From: Pseudorhizobium endolithicum
Lineage (GTDB): Bacteria > Pseudomonadota > Alphaproteobacteria > Rhizobiales > Rhizobiaceae
DNA: 64,000 nt
Assembly: GCF_902153245.2 (NCBI RefSeq)
Contig: NZ_CABFWF030000014.1
Span: 124,001-188,000, forward strand
Direction: 5' to 3'
A program made the translations under genes and the position numbers. Positions 1 through 7,180 of the stretch are shown piece by piece (positions within the stretch are counted from its first letter, which is position 1; each line of letters starts with the position of its first letter). The notes beneath the pieces were generated by a model that worked only from the letters and a program-made list of their open reading frames with translations, was not told the origin of the DNA and did not search any database.

Positions 1-2
1 AG

Positions 3-122
3 GAAACGCTGGGCGACATCATCACCCATGTTCTGATCCACGAGATCGGCCATCACTTCGGCCTGAGCGACGACGACATGGAGCGGATCGAGGCAAGCGC
101 CGAGGAAGCGACGGACCGCTGA
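3..122 (+). CDS. Zincin-like metallopeptidase, C-terminal end only (partial)
   Basis: The window opens inside a gene; the visible 39 residues end at a TGA at 120-122. They contain HEIGHHFGLSDDDM, an HExxH zinc-binding motif followed by the HFGLSDDDM tail typical of the small bacterial metallopeptidase family (the 'metallopeptidase family protein', zincin fold, of about 120-130 residues). The two His and the Glu of HExxH would bind zinc and activate water. The start and most of the protein lie left of the window, so nothing can be said about its promoter or operon. Family assignment rests on the motif; the substrate is unknown. Confidence 0.75.
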   Translation, partial: ETLGDIITHVLIHEIGHHFGLSDDDMERIEASAEEATDR

Positions 123-137
123 CCCGGCCGAAAGCCG

Positions 138-344
138 CTATTGCTCGCCGAGCTTCATATCCGGGTGGTAGTCCTTGCCTTCCACGATCTTGGTTACTGC
201 CTGCCCACAATACATCTTGTTCTCGGCAGCGTTGAAGCTGTGGCTTGGCGAGCCGTGAAGCTCCCATCCTTTGTTCAGCGCATCCGTGACCCGGTGGCAG
301 AAGGAGGCATCGTCGGGCCCGGTGAGGAAACGATAGAGTCTCAT
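138..344 (-). CDS. DUF1737 domain protein
   Basis: A 68-residue protein starting MRLYRFLTGPDDASFCHRV and containing a GWELHGSPSHSF segment, the pattern of the DUF1737 family (small proteins in which a 'GWEL.G.P' core is conserved). There is no signal peptide or membrane segment. Its ATG overlaps the TGA of the upstream lyase gene (ATGA at 341-344), so the two are probably translationally coupled. The function of the family is not known to me; co-occurrence with a CoA-ester lyase may be only positional. Confidence 0.75.
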   Translation of the reverse strand: MRLYRFLTGPDDASFCHRVTDALNKGWELHGSPSHSFNAAENKMYCGQAVTKIVEGKDYHPDMKLGEQ

Positions 345-1237
345 GCTGTCCTCTTTCTTTCGGAGATCTGACGGGCCTTGGCCACCAGCCTTTCAGCCTG
401 CTCCAGGTGAAGCCGCTCGACCATCTGCCCGTTCATGTTGATGACGTTGAGGTCCTGCGCCGCCGGATTTGCGAAAGCGGCGATGATCGCTTCCGCCTCC
501 GCGACCCCCTCGGGCGACGGGCCGAAGCAGTCGTTGGCTACAGCGATCTGCGCCGAATGAATGAGCATCTTGCCGTCGAAGCCCATGGCACGGCCCTGCG
601 CGCATTCGGCGACCAATCCGTTCGTATCGCGGAAATGGTTGAACACGCTGTCGATTACGTCGAGGCCATGGGCGCGTGCGGCCAGCACCACCTGCATCAT
701 CCAGGGCAGCAGATAGGTCCTTCCCGGTTCCGGCTGAACACCCGTTTCCTTGCGCAGGTCGTTGAGGCCGAGCACGAAACAGTCGAGCCTTCCGCCCGCT
801 TCCCGCCCGGCCGCTGCAATCGCGGCGGCATTCAGGATTCCTCGCGGCGTTTCCATCATCGCCCAAAGCCGCAGGTCTCCTGAGGCGGTGGCGAGCAAGG
901 ACGCCACCTGCCGGATTTCCTGCGGCTCCTCCACCTTGGGAAGGAGCAACGCATCCGGCCGCAGATCCAGGATCAGCCCGATATCCGCCGCACGGAATTC
1001 CGAGGCCGCTGCATTGATGCGGATGACCGTCTCCCGCGCCGCAAGCGGCGTTTCTCGGAAGAAGCGGCGCAGATTGGCGCGCGCCTCCGCCTTCTTCTCG
1101 GGAAAGACCGAATCCTCAAGATCGAAAATTACCACGTCGCAATCCAGCGCATGAACCTTATCGAGCGCCCGCTGATTGATTGCAGGAACACTGAGGCAGG
1201 AACGACGAGGCGGAGAAAGGGACACAGGAACCGTCAT
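341..1237 (-). CDS. CoA ester lyase, HpcH/HpaI aldolase / CitE family
   Basis: About 298 residues with the CitE-like TIM-barrel signature: an N-terminal RRSCLSVPA segment, VVIFDLEDSV (the acidic metal-site motif), RINAA, LLLPKVE, and WAMMETPRGILNA. Proteins of this kind cleave or form C-C bonds of acyl-CoA esters such as malyl-CoA, beta-methylmalyl-CoA or citramalyl-CoA, with Mg2+ bound by the Glu/Asp residues. I chose the ATG at 1237 because the longer reading frame to 1267 begins at a GTG and matches nothing in the family; neither start has a strong ribosome binding site. The substrate cannot be fixed from sequence. The DUF1737 gene follows with an ATGA overlap. Confidence 0.8.
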   Translation of the reverse strand: MTVPVSLSPPRRSCLSVPAINQRALDKVHALDCDVVIFDLEDSVFPEKKAEARANLRRFFRETPLAARETVIRINAAASEFRAADIGLILDLRPDALLLPKVEEPQEIRQVASLLATASGDLRLWAMMETPRGILNAAAIAAAGREAGGRLDCFVLGLNDLRKETGVQPEPGRTYLLPWMMQVVLAARAHGLDVIDSVFNHFRDTNGLVAECAQGRAMGFDGKMLIHSAQIAVANDCFGPSPEGVAEAEAIIAAFANPAAQDLNVINMNGQMVERLHLEQAERLVAKARQISERKRTA

Positions 1238-1346
1238 CGCGGTTTTGTGACAAGCTTTTGTTCGCACCGCAATAGATCAGCCAGGGAAAAGGCCTTGCAA
1301 GCCTGTTGATCAGGAGCCACATTCATACGGAGAAAGGTTCGAGACC

Positions 1347-1574
1347 ATGCAAAACATCCGTTCTTTCGTCCTGTTCACCACAGGTATCGCTCTGTTCACC
1401 CTGGCTGCCTTGCTGACCGCATCCCTCACGGTGGCATTCGCCGGCATCCTCGGTGTGCTCGCGGCCGGACGTCTTCTCTCCGCGCGGCTGAAGCCGGTAC
1501 CGGTCAGAGCGAAGGCCCGGAAGGAAGACATGCGGGTATGGAACGACGGCCGCGGCACGATCATCGATCTCTAA
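1347..1574 (+). CDS. Small predicted membrane protein
   Basis: A 75-residue protein. Residues about 5-45 are almost continuously hydrophobic and would form one long or two short membrane segments, followed by a basic stretch (RLKPVPVRAKARK) and a polar tail. A GGAGAAAGG sequence 9 bases before the ATG supports the start. It is divergent from the lyase gene. I do not recognise the family. Size and composition resemble small inner-membrane proteins found in many Rhizobiales; no function can be assigned. Confidence 0.5.
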   Translation: MQNIRSFVLFTTGIALFTLAALLTASLTVAFAGILGVLAAGRLLSARLKPVPVRAKARKEDMRVWNDGRGTIIDL

Positions 1575-2271
1575 GGCCGGCGGGAAGCCCCTATTACAGG
1601 CATGGAAGAACGGACCGCCCCCTCGGGAGATGACGGGCAACCCGTATAACCAGGGTCGCCACCCTAAGGGCTTATAGCAGCGTCATTCAAAACCTCTTCG
1701 GCCACGAATGCTCAGCGGCCTGCAAAAGAGGCTGCGGCGCATCCGTGACCGATAGTCTATCCGTTCATACCTACCTACCCGAACATGGAGTTCGGCAGGA
1801 AAAGCGCAATCTGCGGAAATATGATGATCAGCAGAAGTGCGACGATCATCGCGAGCAGGAATGGCATCGCTCCCGGAAAATCGTGGCGAGCGGCGCTAGT
1901 CTCCCCCTCTCCTTGACAAGCCTGGTCCGGGAGGTGACAGAGACGCTGCATCCCTGCCCGCCATACCGCCGGCTTCATCGTCTGGAGCACCCTCTTTTGG
2001 CCCTATGCTGGCACAGGCCACCGGCTGCCGCCTCGCAGGGGGCAAGTCATCGGCCCCGTCGCGCGACTGTCAGGCGCTGAGATCGGAACTGGGGCTCCTT
2101 CCCGGCTTTGGTTTGGGAACCTTCGTCCTCTGCGTCCGGAGGTTCTTAACGGGACGAACGAACATGCTCGAAGGGGGAGGAGGCGGCGGGCCTTACGCGA
2201 GGGATTGGCGGTTAGGTCTGGCGCAACCGGCAACCGCGTTACCGTACTGATCGCCCCGCTTGACCCACTTA
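1575..2271. other. Gene-poor stretch with one gene remnant
   Basis: Nearly 700 bases with no convincing intact gene. Reading frames here (for example 1745-2080 and 2005-2250 on the plus strand) have odd composition, no ribosome binding sites and no recognisable domains. The only recognisable content is the tail of a TRAP permease gene at 1775-1873 on the minus strand. No tRNA, insertion sequence or clear terminator was seen. Confidence 0.6.
1775..1873 (-). pseudogene. Remnant of a TRAP transporter large permease (DctM) gene, last ~32 codons
   Basis: The minus-strand frame ending in TAG at 1775-1777 encodes a strongly hydrophobic tail with PFLLAMIVALLLIIIFPQI followed by ALFLPNSMFG. This matches the characteristic C-terminus of TRAP DctM permeases (a 'PF..A....L.L...FP.I.L..P' pattern) and lines up with the end of the intact DctM at 17532-18809 (PFLVAQVLVLFLLVLFPDI). 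Upstream of about 1873 the frame becomes unrelated, low-hydrophobicity sequence and the remaining ~390 codons of a permease are absent. The likely history is deletion of a TRAP operon leaving its 3' end. Assignment is by my comparison only. Confidence 0.6.
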
Positions 2272-2976
2272 TTACTTCATGCTCGCAAGGCCGACATGCG
2301 CGCGGTCCATCGCCTTCCTCAGTTCGTCGATCGCCGAAGCGCTCGGCAGCACATCGCCTTCCAGTTCGTCCGGCATCTGCCATCCGGGCTCCACGCCCTG
2401 CATGTTCGGCAGTTCGTGAGCGATTCCCTTGTGGCAGTCGATACAGGTCGCACGGCCGGAAAGAAGGTAGCGGGTATGAATCTCCGCCGCCCGCTCCGTC
2501 TGCTTGGAGAGGTCCATCGCGACGGAGGAGTGGCAGTTGCGGCATTCGAGGCTGTCGTTCGCCTTCAGGCGCGCCCACTCGTGCTGGGCAAGCCTCAGGC
2601 GTTCGTCCAGGAATTTCTGCCGGGTGTTGATGGTCCCGAAGATCTTGCCCCATACCTCCTTGGAAGCCTGCATCTTGCGGGCGATCTTGTCGGTCCATTC
2701 ATGGGGGACATGGCAGTCGGGGCACGAGGCGCGCACCCCCGATCGGTTGGAAAAATGCACCGTCCGAGTCAGTTCCTCGTAGACGTTGGTCTCCATTTCA
2801 TGACAGCTGACGCAGAAGGCTTCCGTATTCGTCAACTCCAGCGCCGTATTGAAGGCACCCCAGAAGATAACGCCGCCGACGAATCCTCCCAGCGTCAGGA
2901 AGGCGAGACTGAGCGTTGCGGCCGGAGTGCTGAGGACCTTCCACACCCAGGCCCATAGACGTTTGATCCTTTCCAT
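2272..2976 (-). CDS. napC: NapC, membrane-anchored tetraheme cytochrome c
   Basis: This protein passes electrons from the quinol pool to the periplasmic NapAB nitrate reductase. It has 234 residues, with an N-terminal membrane anchor at about 18-42 and four CxxCH heme-attachment motifs: CVSCH (55), CPDCH (85), CRNCH (145) and CIDCH (178). This is the NapC/NirT/NrfH architecture and the usual length. It is the last gene of napEFDABC; its ATG lies 3 bases after the napB stop. Cytochrome c maturation genes (ccm) are needed but are not in the window. Confidence 0.97.
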   Translation of the reverse strand: MERIKRLWAWVWKVLSTPAATLSLAFLTLGGFVGGVIFWGAFNTALELTNTEAFCVSCHEMETNVYEELTRTVHFSNRSGVRASCPDCHVPHEWTDKIARKMQASKEVWGKIFGTINTRQKFLDERLRLAQHEWARLKANDSLECRNCHSSVAMDLSKQTERAAEIHTRYLLSGRATCIDCHKGIAHELPNMQGVEPGWQMPDELEGDVLPSASAIDELRKAMDRAHVGLASMK

Positions 2977-2979
2977 CCG

Positions 2980-3468
2980 CTAATGCTCCCCGAGATGCTT
3001 CACGCCCATTTCGCTCATGTCGCGGAAGGTATTCTCGACCAGCGGATTGACCTCCGCCTGCGGCACATGGCAGGCCGTGCAGAAATACCGCCGCGGCGAT
3101 ACATCCGCCAGCATCTGGCCGTCACGCGTCATGTAATGGGTGACGCTGATCATTGGAGCACCGGAGCTTTCGGTAAACTCCCGCTTGTGGCAGGACAGAC
3201 AGCGGTTGGTATTGACCGAAAGCTGATAGCCCTCGATGGAATGGGGGATGACCGGCGGCTGATCCGGGTAGGCTCGCATCTTGCGGACATCATCCACGGT
3301 CCATTTCGGAAGAGGCCGTGCCGGCACGTTATCCATCTTTTCTGCAGGACCGGACAGCTGTGGCACCGTCTGCGCCACGACCATGGTCGCCATCAACAGC
3401 GCGGCGAAAGCTGCCGCAAATCCAATCGGGCCGCGGCTCAGGCGACGGGAACGATCTTGACTGCGCAT
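2980..3468 (-). CDS. napB: NapB, diheme cytochrome c subunit of periplasmic nitrate reductase
   Basis: 162 residues. There is an N-terminal signal or anchor segment (hydrophobic residues about 15-33) and two heme motifs, CLSCH (90-94) and CTACH (130-134), with His ligands in between (SVTHYM). NapB receives electrons from NapC and gives them to NapA in the periplasm. The start is the ATG at 3468, inside the 3' end of napA (31-base overlap). An open frame continues further upstream, but that part is only napA read in another frame, and 162 residues fits the family. Confidence 0.95.
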   Translation of the reverse strand: MRSQDRSRRLSRGPIGFAAAFAALLMATMVVAQTVPQLSGPAEKMDNVPARPLPKWTVDDVRKMRAYPDQPPVIPHSIEGYQLSVNTNRCLSCHKREFTESSGAPMISVTHYMTRDGQMLADVSPRRYFCTACHVPQAEVNPLVENTFRDMSEMGVKHLGEH

Positions 3469-5942
3469 TTCTTGTAATCCGTCTGTTTGGAGATGGGGTC
3501 GGTAGCGTCCAGGGTGACTTTGTTGATCAACTGGCTGGCGTCGAACCACGGAACGAAGATGACGCCTGGCGGCATGCGGTTGCGGCCACGGGTTTCGACG
3601 CGTGAGCGCATCTCGCCACGGCGGGAGATGATCCTCACTTCGGCCCCCTGGTTGATGCCACGCTTGCGGGCATCGTCGGCATTCATGAAGCATCTCGCGC
3701 CGGGGAAGGCTTTGTAGAGCTCCGGCACCCGCATCGTCATCGATCCGGAATGCCAGTGCTCCAGAACGCGTCCCGTCACCAGCCAGACGTCGTACTCCTC
3801 ATCGGGCGACTCGGCCGGCGGCTCGTAGGGAACGGCCAGGATGACCGCCCTGCCGTCCTGTCGCCCGTAGAACCTCACCCCCTCGCCGGGTTTCACGTAG
3901 GGATCGTAGCCTTCGCGATAGCGCCACTTGGTTTCCTTGCCGTCGACCACCGGCCACCGCAGCCCGCGAACCTCATGATAGGTATCATAGGGGGCAAGGT
4001 CGTGCCCGTGGCCGCGGCCGAATTCGGCATATTCCTCGAACATGCCCTTCTGGATGTAGAAGCCGAAGGCTTCGGCTTCGCGGTTGACGTAATCCTTGTT
4101 GATCTCTTCGAGAGGGAAACGATCCACCTTGCCGTTCTTGAACAGCACATCGAACAGGGTCTTGCCGCGGTAATCCGGGTTCTTGTCGAGAATCTCCGGG
4201 GGCCAGACCTCGTCAGTGGTAAAGCGCTTCGAAAACTCGACCATTTGCCAAAGATCTGAACGAGCCTCGCCCGGCGCGTTCACCAGTTGGTGCCAGACAT
4301 GGGTGCGGCGCTCCGCATTGCCGTAGGCCCCCTCCTTCTCGACCCACATGGCTGCCGGCAGGATGAGGTCCGCCGACATGGCCGTGATCGTCGGATAGGC
4401 ATCGGAGACGACAATGAAATTGTCCGGATTGCGATAGCCCTGGTAGGTCTCGTTGCTGGTATTGGGAGCGGCCTGGACGTTGTTGTTGACCTGCACCCAG
4501 TAGAAATTGAGCTTTCCGTCCTTCAGCATCCGGTCCTGCTGCACGGCATGGTAGCCGGGCTTGTCCGGCAGAAGTCCCTCCGGCAGGCGCCAGATCTCCT
4601 CGGCATGGTGCCGGTGCTCGGGATTGGTCACCACCATGTCGGCCGGCAGCCGGTGGGCGAAGGTGCCGACCTCGCGCGCCGTGCCGCAAGCCGACGGCTG
4701 GCCGGTGAGGGAGAACGGACCGTTACCCGGCTCGGAAATCTTTCCGGTCAGCAGGTGTAGGTTGTAGACCATGTGATTGGCCCAGACCCCGCGGGTATGC
4801 TGGTTGAAACCCATTGTCCAGAGCGACATCACCCTCCGGTTCGGATCGGCGTAGAGCTCGGCAAGCTCCTCCAGGAAGCCGGGATCGGCACCGGTGAGTT
4901 CTGCTGTCTTCTCCAGCGTATAGTCCGAGACAAACTCCTTGAAAGCCTCGAAATCGATCGGCTCCATCTTCGTCGGGTCGCCGGCATTGGTCGCCTTAAG
5001 CTCCAGTGGGTCTTCCGGCCGAAGCCCGTAGCCGATGTTGTCGACCCCCTTCATGAAGGTCGTGTGCTTGCTGACGAAGTCCTCGTTGACCTGGCCGGTC
5101 GTGATGATGTGGTTGGCGATGTAGTTCATGATCGCCAGGTCGGTGCTCGGCGTGAAGATGATCGGGATGTCCGCCAGGTCCATGCTGCGATGGGTGAAGG
5201 TAGATAGCACCGCGACCTTGACGTGTTCGTGCCCGAGCCGCCGGTCGGCCAGCCGCGTCCACAGGATCGGATGCATCTCCGCCATGTTCGAGCCCCAGAG
5301 CACGAAAGCGTCGGCGTGCTCAAAGTCGTCGTAGCAGCCCATCGGCTCGTCCATGCCGAAGGTGCGCATGAAGGCATAGGCTGCCGAAGCCATGCAGTGA
5401 CGGGCATTGGGGTCGAGGTTGTTGGAGCGGAAGCCCCCGCGCATCAGCTTGGTCGCGGCATAGCCCTCGAAGATCGTCCACTGGCCCGAGCCGAACATGC
5501 CGACGGCTTCCGGTCCCTTTTCCCGCAGCACCTTCTTGCACTGCTCGGCCATCACGTCAAAGGCCTCTTCCCAGCTCACCGGCTCGAATTCGCCATCCTT
5601 GGCGTACTGGCCGCCCCGCTTGCGCAGAAGCGGCGTCTGGAGCCGGTCCTGGCCATACATGATCTTCGACAGGAAATAGCCCTTGATGCAGTTGAGGCCG
5701 CGGTTGACTTCCGCCTGCATGTCGCCGTGGGTGGCCACCACCTGGCCCTCCTTGACGCCGACCATCACGCCACAGCCGGTGCCGCAGAAGCGGCAGGGTG
5801 CCTTCGACCACTTGATCTCCAGCGATTCCACGCCGCCCGGAACCGGCTGCGCGGTCGCCGGAAGCGCAATGCCTGCCGTCGCTGCGGCGATGCCGGCCGC
5901 ATGCGCCTTCAGTAGATTACGCCGCGTCAGTTCTCCGCTCAT
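3438..5942 (-). CDS. napA: NapA, catalytic subunit of periplasmic nitrate reductase
   Basis: This enzyme reduces nitrate to nitrite in the periplasm at a Mo-bis-MGD centre with one [4Fe-4S] cluster. From the ATG at 5942 it is 834 residues, close to known NapA proteins. A twin-arginine signal (LTRRNLLK, residues 5-12) is followed by a hydrophobic stretch and an ALPATAQ cleavage region. Cluster cysteines are at 50, 53, 57 and 85, and the Mo ligand is Cys183 in [11 protein letters not shown]. The upstream in-frame codons to 5993 are rejected because they would bury the Tat signal and overlap napD more deeply. The start overlaps the end of napD by 26 bases. Confidence 0.97.
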   Translation of the reverse strand: MSGELTRRNLLKAHAAGIAAATAGIALPATAQPVPGGVESLEIKWSKAPCRFCGTGCGVMVGVKEGQVVATHGDMQAEVNRGLNCIKGYFLSKIMYGQDRLQTPLLRKRGGQYAKDGEFEPVSWEEAFDVMAEQCKKVLREKGPEAVGMFGSGQWTIFEGYAATKLMRGGFRSNNLDPNARHCMASAAYAFMRTFGMDEPMGCYDDFEHADAFVLWGSNMAEMHPILWTRLADRRLGHEHVKVAVLSTFTHRSMDLADIPIIFTPSTDLAIMNYIANHIITTGQVNEDFVSKHTTFMKGVDNIGYGLRPEDPLELKATNAGDPTKMEPIDFEAFKEFVSDYTLEKTAELTGADPGFLEELAELYADPNRRVMSLWTMGFNQHTRGVWANHMVYNLHLLTGKISEPGNGPFSLTGQPSACGTAREVGTFAHRLPADMVVTNPEHRHHAEEIWRLPEGLLPDKPGYHAVQQDRMLKDGKLNFYWVQVNNNVQAAPNTSNETYQGYRNPDNFIVVSDAYPTITAMSADLILPAAMWVEKEGAYGNAERRTHVWHQLVNAPGEARSDLWQMVEFSKRFTTDEVWPPEILDKNPDYRGKTLFDVLFKNGKVDRFPLEEINKDYVNREAEAFGFYIQKGMFEEYAEFGRGHGHDLAPYDTYHEVRGLRWPVVDGKETKWRYREGYDPYVKPGEGVRFYGRQDGRAVILAVPYEPPAESPDEEYDVWLVTGRVLEHWHSGSMTMRVPELYKAFPGARCFMNADDARKRGINQGAEVRIISRRGEMRSRVETRGRNRMPPGVIFVPWFDASQLINKVTLDATDPISKQTDYKKCAVKIVPVA

Positions 5943-6204
5943 CTGCGAAAGCCTCCTCGTATTCTGAATGTTCGAAAACCATGTTCGCCGCAAACACCCC
6001 GGAAAGCCCCGAAATGGCGGAAAGGGTCGCCCCCAGTTCGCCGCTGGTCTTCCCCTCGATCACCACCACGATCTTGCCGTCCTGGATCGTGAAGACCTCG
6101 ACACCTTCCATGGCCGCAAGCGACGCGGCAACGCTTTCCGCCTCCTCCGGCCTCGCCACCACGACGGCGCTGGAAACATGGTATCGTTGCGATATGTCAG
6201 GCAT
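5917..6204 (-). CDS. napD: NapD, NapA Tat-signal chaperone
   Basis: 95 residues starting [20 protein letters not shown], with the ferredoxin-like fold pattern of NapD (HVSSAVV at the start and a [18 protein letters not shown] hairpin). NapD binds the twin-arginine signal of NapA in the cytoplasm and holds back export until the cofactor is in place. The ATG at 6204 overlaps the napF stop by 8 bases. Longer open sequence upstream is the napF gene in another frame. It sits in the expected place between napF and napA. Confidence 0.93.
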   Translation of the reverse strand: MPDISQRYHVSSAVVVARPEEAESVAASLAAMEGVEVFTIQDGKIVVVIEGKTSGELGATLSAISGLSGVFAANMVFEHSEYEEAFADERRTDAA

Positions 6205-6688
6205 CGGAAAGCTCCTTTGCGGCCTTGACGGAGACCGCGCCGACCGGGCACACGCTGATACATGCGCCGCAACCGCTGCAGGCGTCTTCCTGGATTTCCG
6301 GCAGGAATGGGCCGCCCAGGCGCGGCCGGAAGCGGATGGCGGTGGTGGGACAGTGATCGCGGCAGGCCTGGCAATCGATGCCGTGGCGCGCAAGACAGCC
6401 CCCTCCGATTTCGACGACGTGCGGCAGGGAAACCGGACCGGCAAAGAAGTCGGCGGCATGGGGACAGTGGGTACGACACTCGCCGCAGAAACTGCATTCG
6501 CCTCGGGAGAAATCCAAGTGCGGTACGCCATCGTCCATCACGATGATTTCGGTAGGACAGCGCTCAAGGCAGAGACTGCAGGCGGAACAGACTTCTGGCC
6601 GACCGCCGAGAAAGCCGGGGAGAACGATCTTGCCCTCGGCGGGGCTGCGTCCGCGAAGAAAGTCGCGTCGTGAAAGAGGCGCACCCAT
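6197..6688 (-). CDS. napF: NapF, ferredoxin-type protein
   Basis: 163 residues with cysteine clusters CSACSLCLERCP, CSFCGECRTHCP, CQACRDHCP and CSGCGACISVCP, enough for up to four [4Fe-4S] centres. The N-terminus carries SRRDFLRG, which looks like a twin-arginine motif but without a following hydrophobic region, as in known NapF proteins, which act in the cytoplasm on NapA maturation. It lies second in the operon, 7 bases downstream of napE. Confidence 0.93.
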   Translation of the reverse strand: MGAPLSRRDFLRGRSPAEGKIVLPGFLGGRPEVCSACSLCLERCPTEIIVMDDGVPHLDFSRGECSFCGECRTHCPHAADFFAGPVSLPHVVEIGGGCLARHGIDCQACRDHCPTTAIRFRPRLGGPFLPEIQEDACSGCGACISVCPVGAVSVKAAKELSDA

Positions 6689-6695
6689 GGCAGCC

Positions 6696-6887
6696 TCAAT
6701 GCCCAGGAGGTCCGGGCGGGCCTGCGATGATCTGATACATCCAGACTAGGAAGCCGTATCCGCCGACGACGCCCACCGCCACGATAGGCCAGATGCCGAA
6801 AGCGAGGACAAGAAACGTCATGATCTCGGACCGGCGCCGCGACTTGGGTGATTTTTCAATCACATGATCCGAGGAATATTCAGCCAC
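6696..6887 (-). CDS. napE: NapE, small membrane protein of the nap operon
   Basis: 63 residues: a short charged N-terminus (KSPKSRRRSE), one membrane helix (residues about 23-55, TFLVLAFGIWPIVAVGVVGG) and a Pro-rich tail. This is the usual NapE pattern. I take the GTG at 6887 as start because an AGGAGG sequence lies just upstream on the minus strand; the in-frame codons upstream of it do not resemble the family. The role of NapE is not established; it is found only in nap operons. It is the first gene of napEFDABC. Confidence 0.88.
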   Translation of the reverse strand: MAEYSSDHVIEKSPKSRRRSEIMTFLVLAFGIWPIVAVGVVGGYGFLVWMYQIIAGPPGPPGH

Positions 6888-7180
6888 GCGGTCCTCCTCG
6901 CTCCAATGGGGCTCCTCCCAAAATGGACAGCTCTTTGAAGAAGTCAACCGATAAAGGACCGGGGATGTCCTTTGTGGAACATGCTCCCTTGCATCATCTG
7001 GAGGCAATCAAGGAGGCCGACGCCGACCTCTGCTGCTTCATGAATTGCACCGTGACGACGATCAGCATGGGAGGTGGCGCGGGACCCTGCAAAGGATTGC
7101 CCTACGACAACTAAGGCGGAGGAAATAGAATATCTTAAAGTTTCTCGGGGAGATTACGGGATCACTTTCGGATCTCGACG
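6888..7180. promoter_or_regulatory. Divergent intergenic region, nap operon / GGDEF-EAL gene
   Basis: This 293-base region must contain the nap promoter (minus) and that of the cyclic-di-GMP gene (plus). I searched for an FNR-type site (TTGA-N6-TCAA) and found only TTGAAGAAGTCAA at 6935-6947, which has the right half-sites but a spacer of five instead of six. A short frame at 6965-7114 (49 codons) has a possible ribosome binding site but no recognisable content. Confidence 0.4.

Noticed and set aside
1745..2250. Several plus-strand frames of 80-110 codons
   Set aside because: Amino-acid composition is unlike real proteins, no ribosome binding sites are visible, and one frame lies opposite the DctM remnant.
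6935..6947. TTGAAGAAGTCAA as an FNR/NnrR box for the nap operon
   Set aside because: The half-sites TTGA and TCAA are right, but the spacer is five bases; FNR-type sites need six.
6965..7114. A 49-codon frame upstream of the GGDEF-EAL gene with Cys-rich content
   Set aside because: There is only a fair ribosome binding site and no family resemblance, and it lies within a divergent promoter region.
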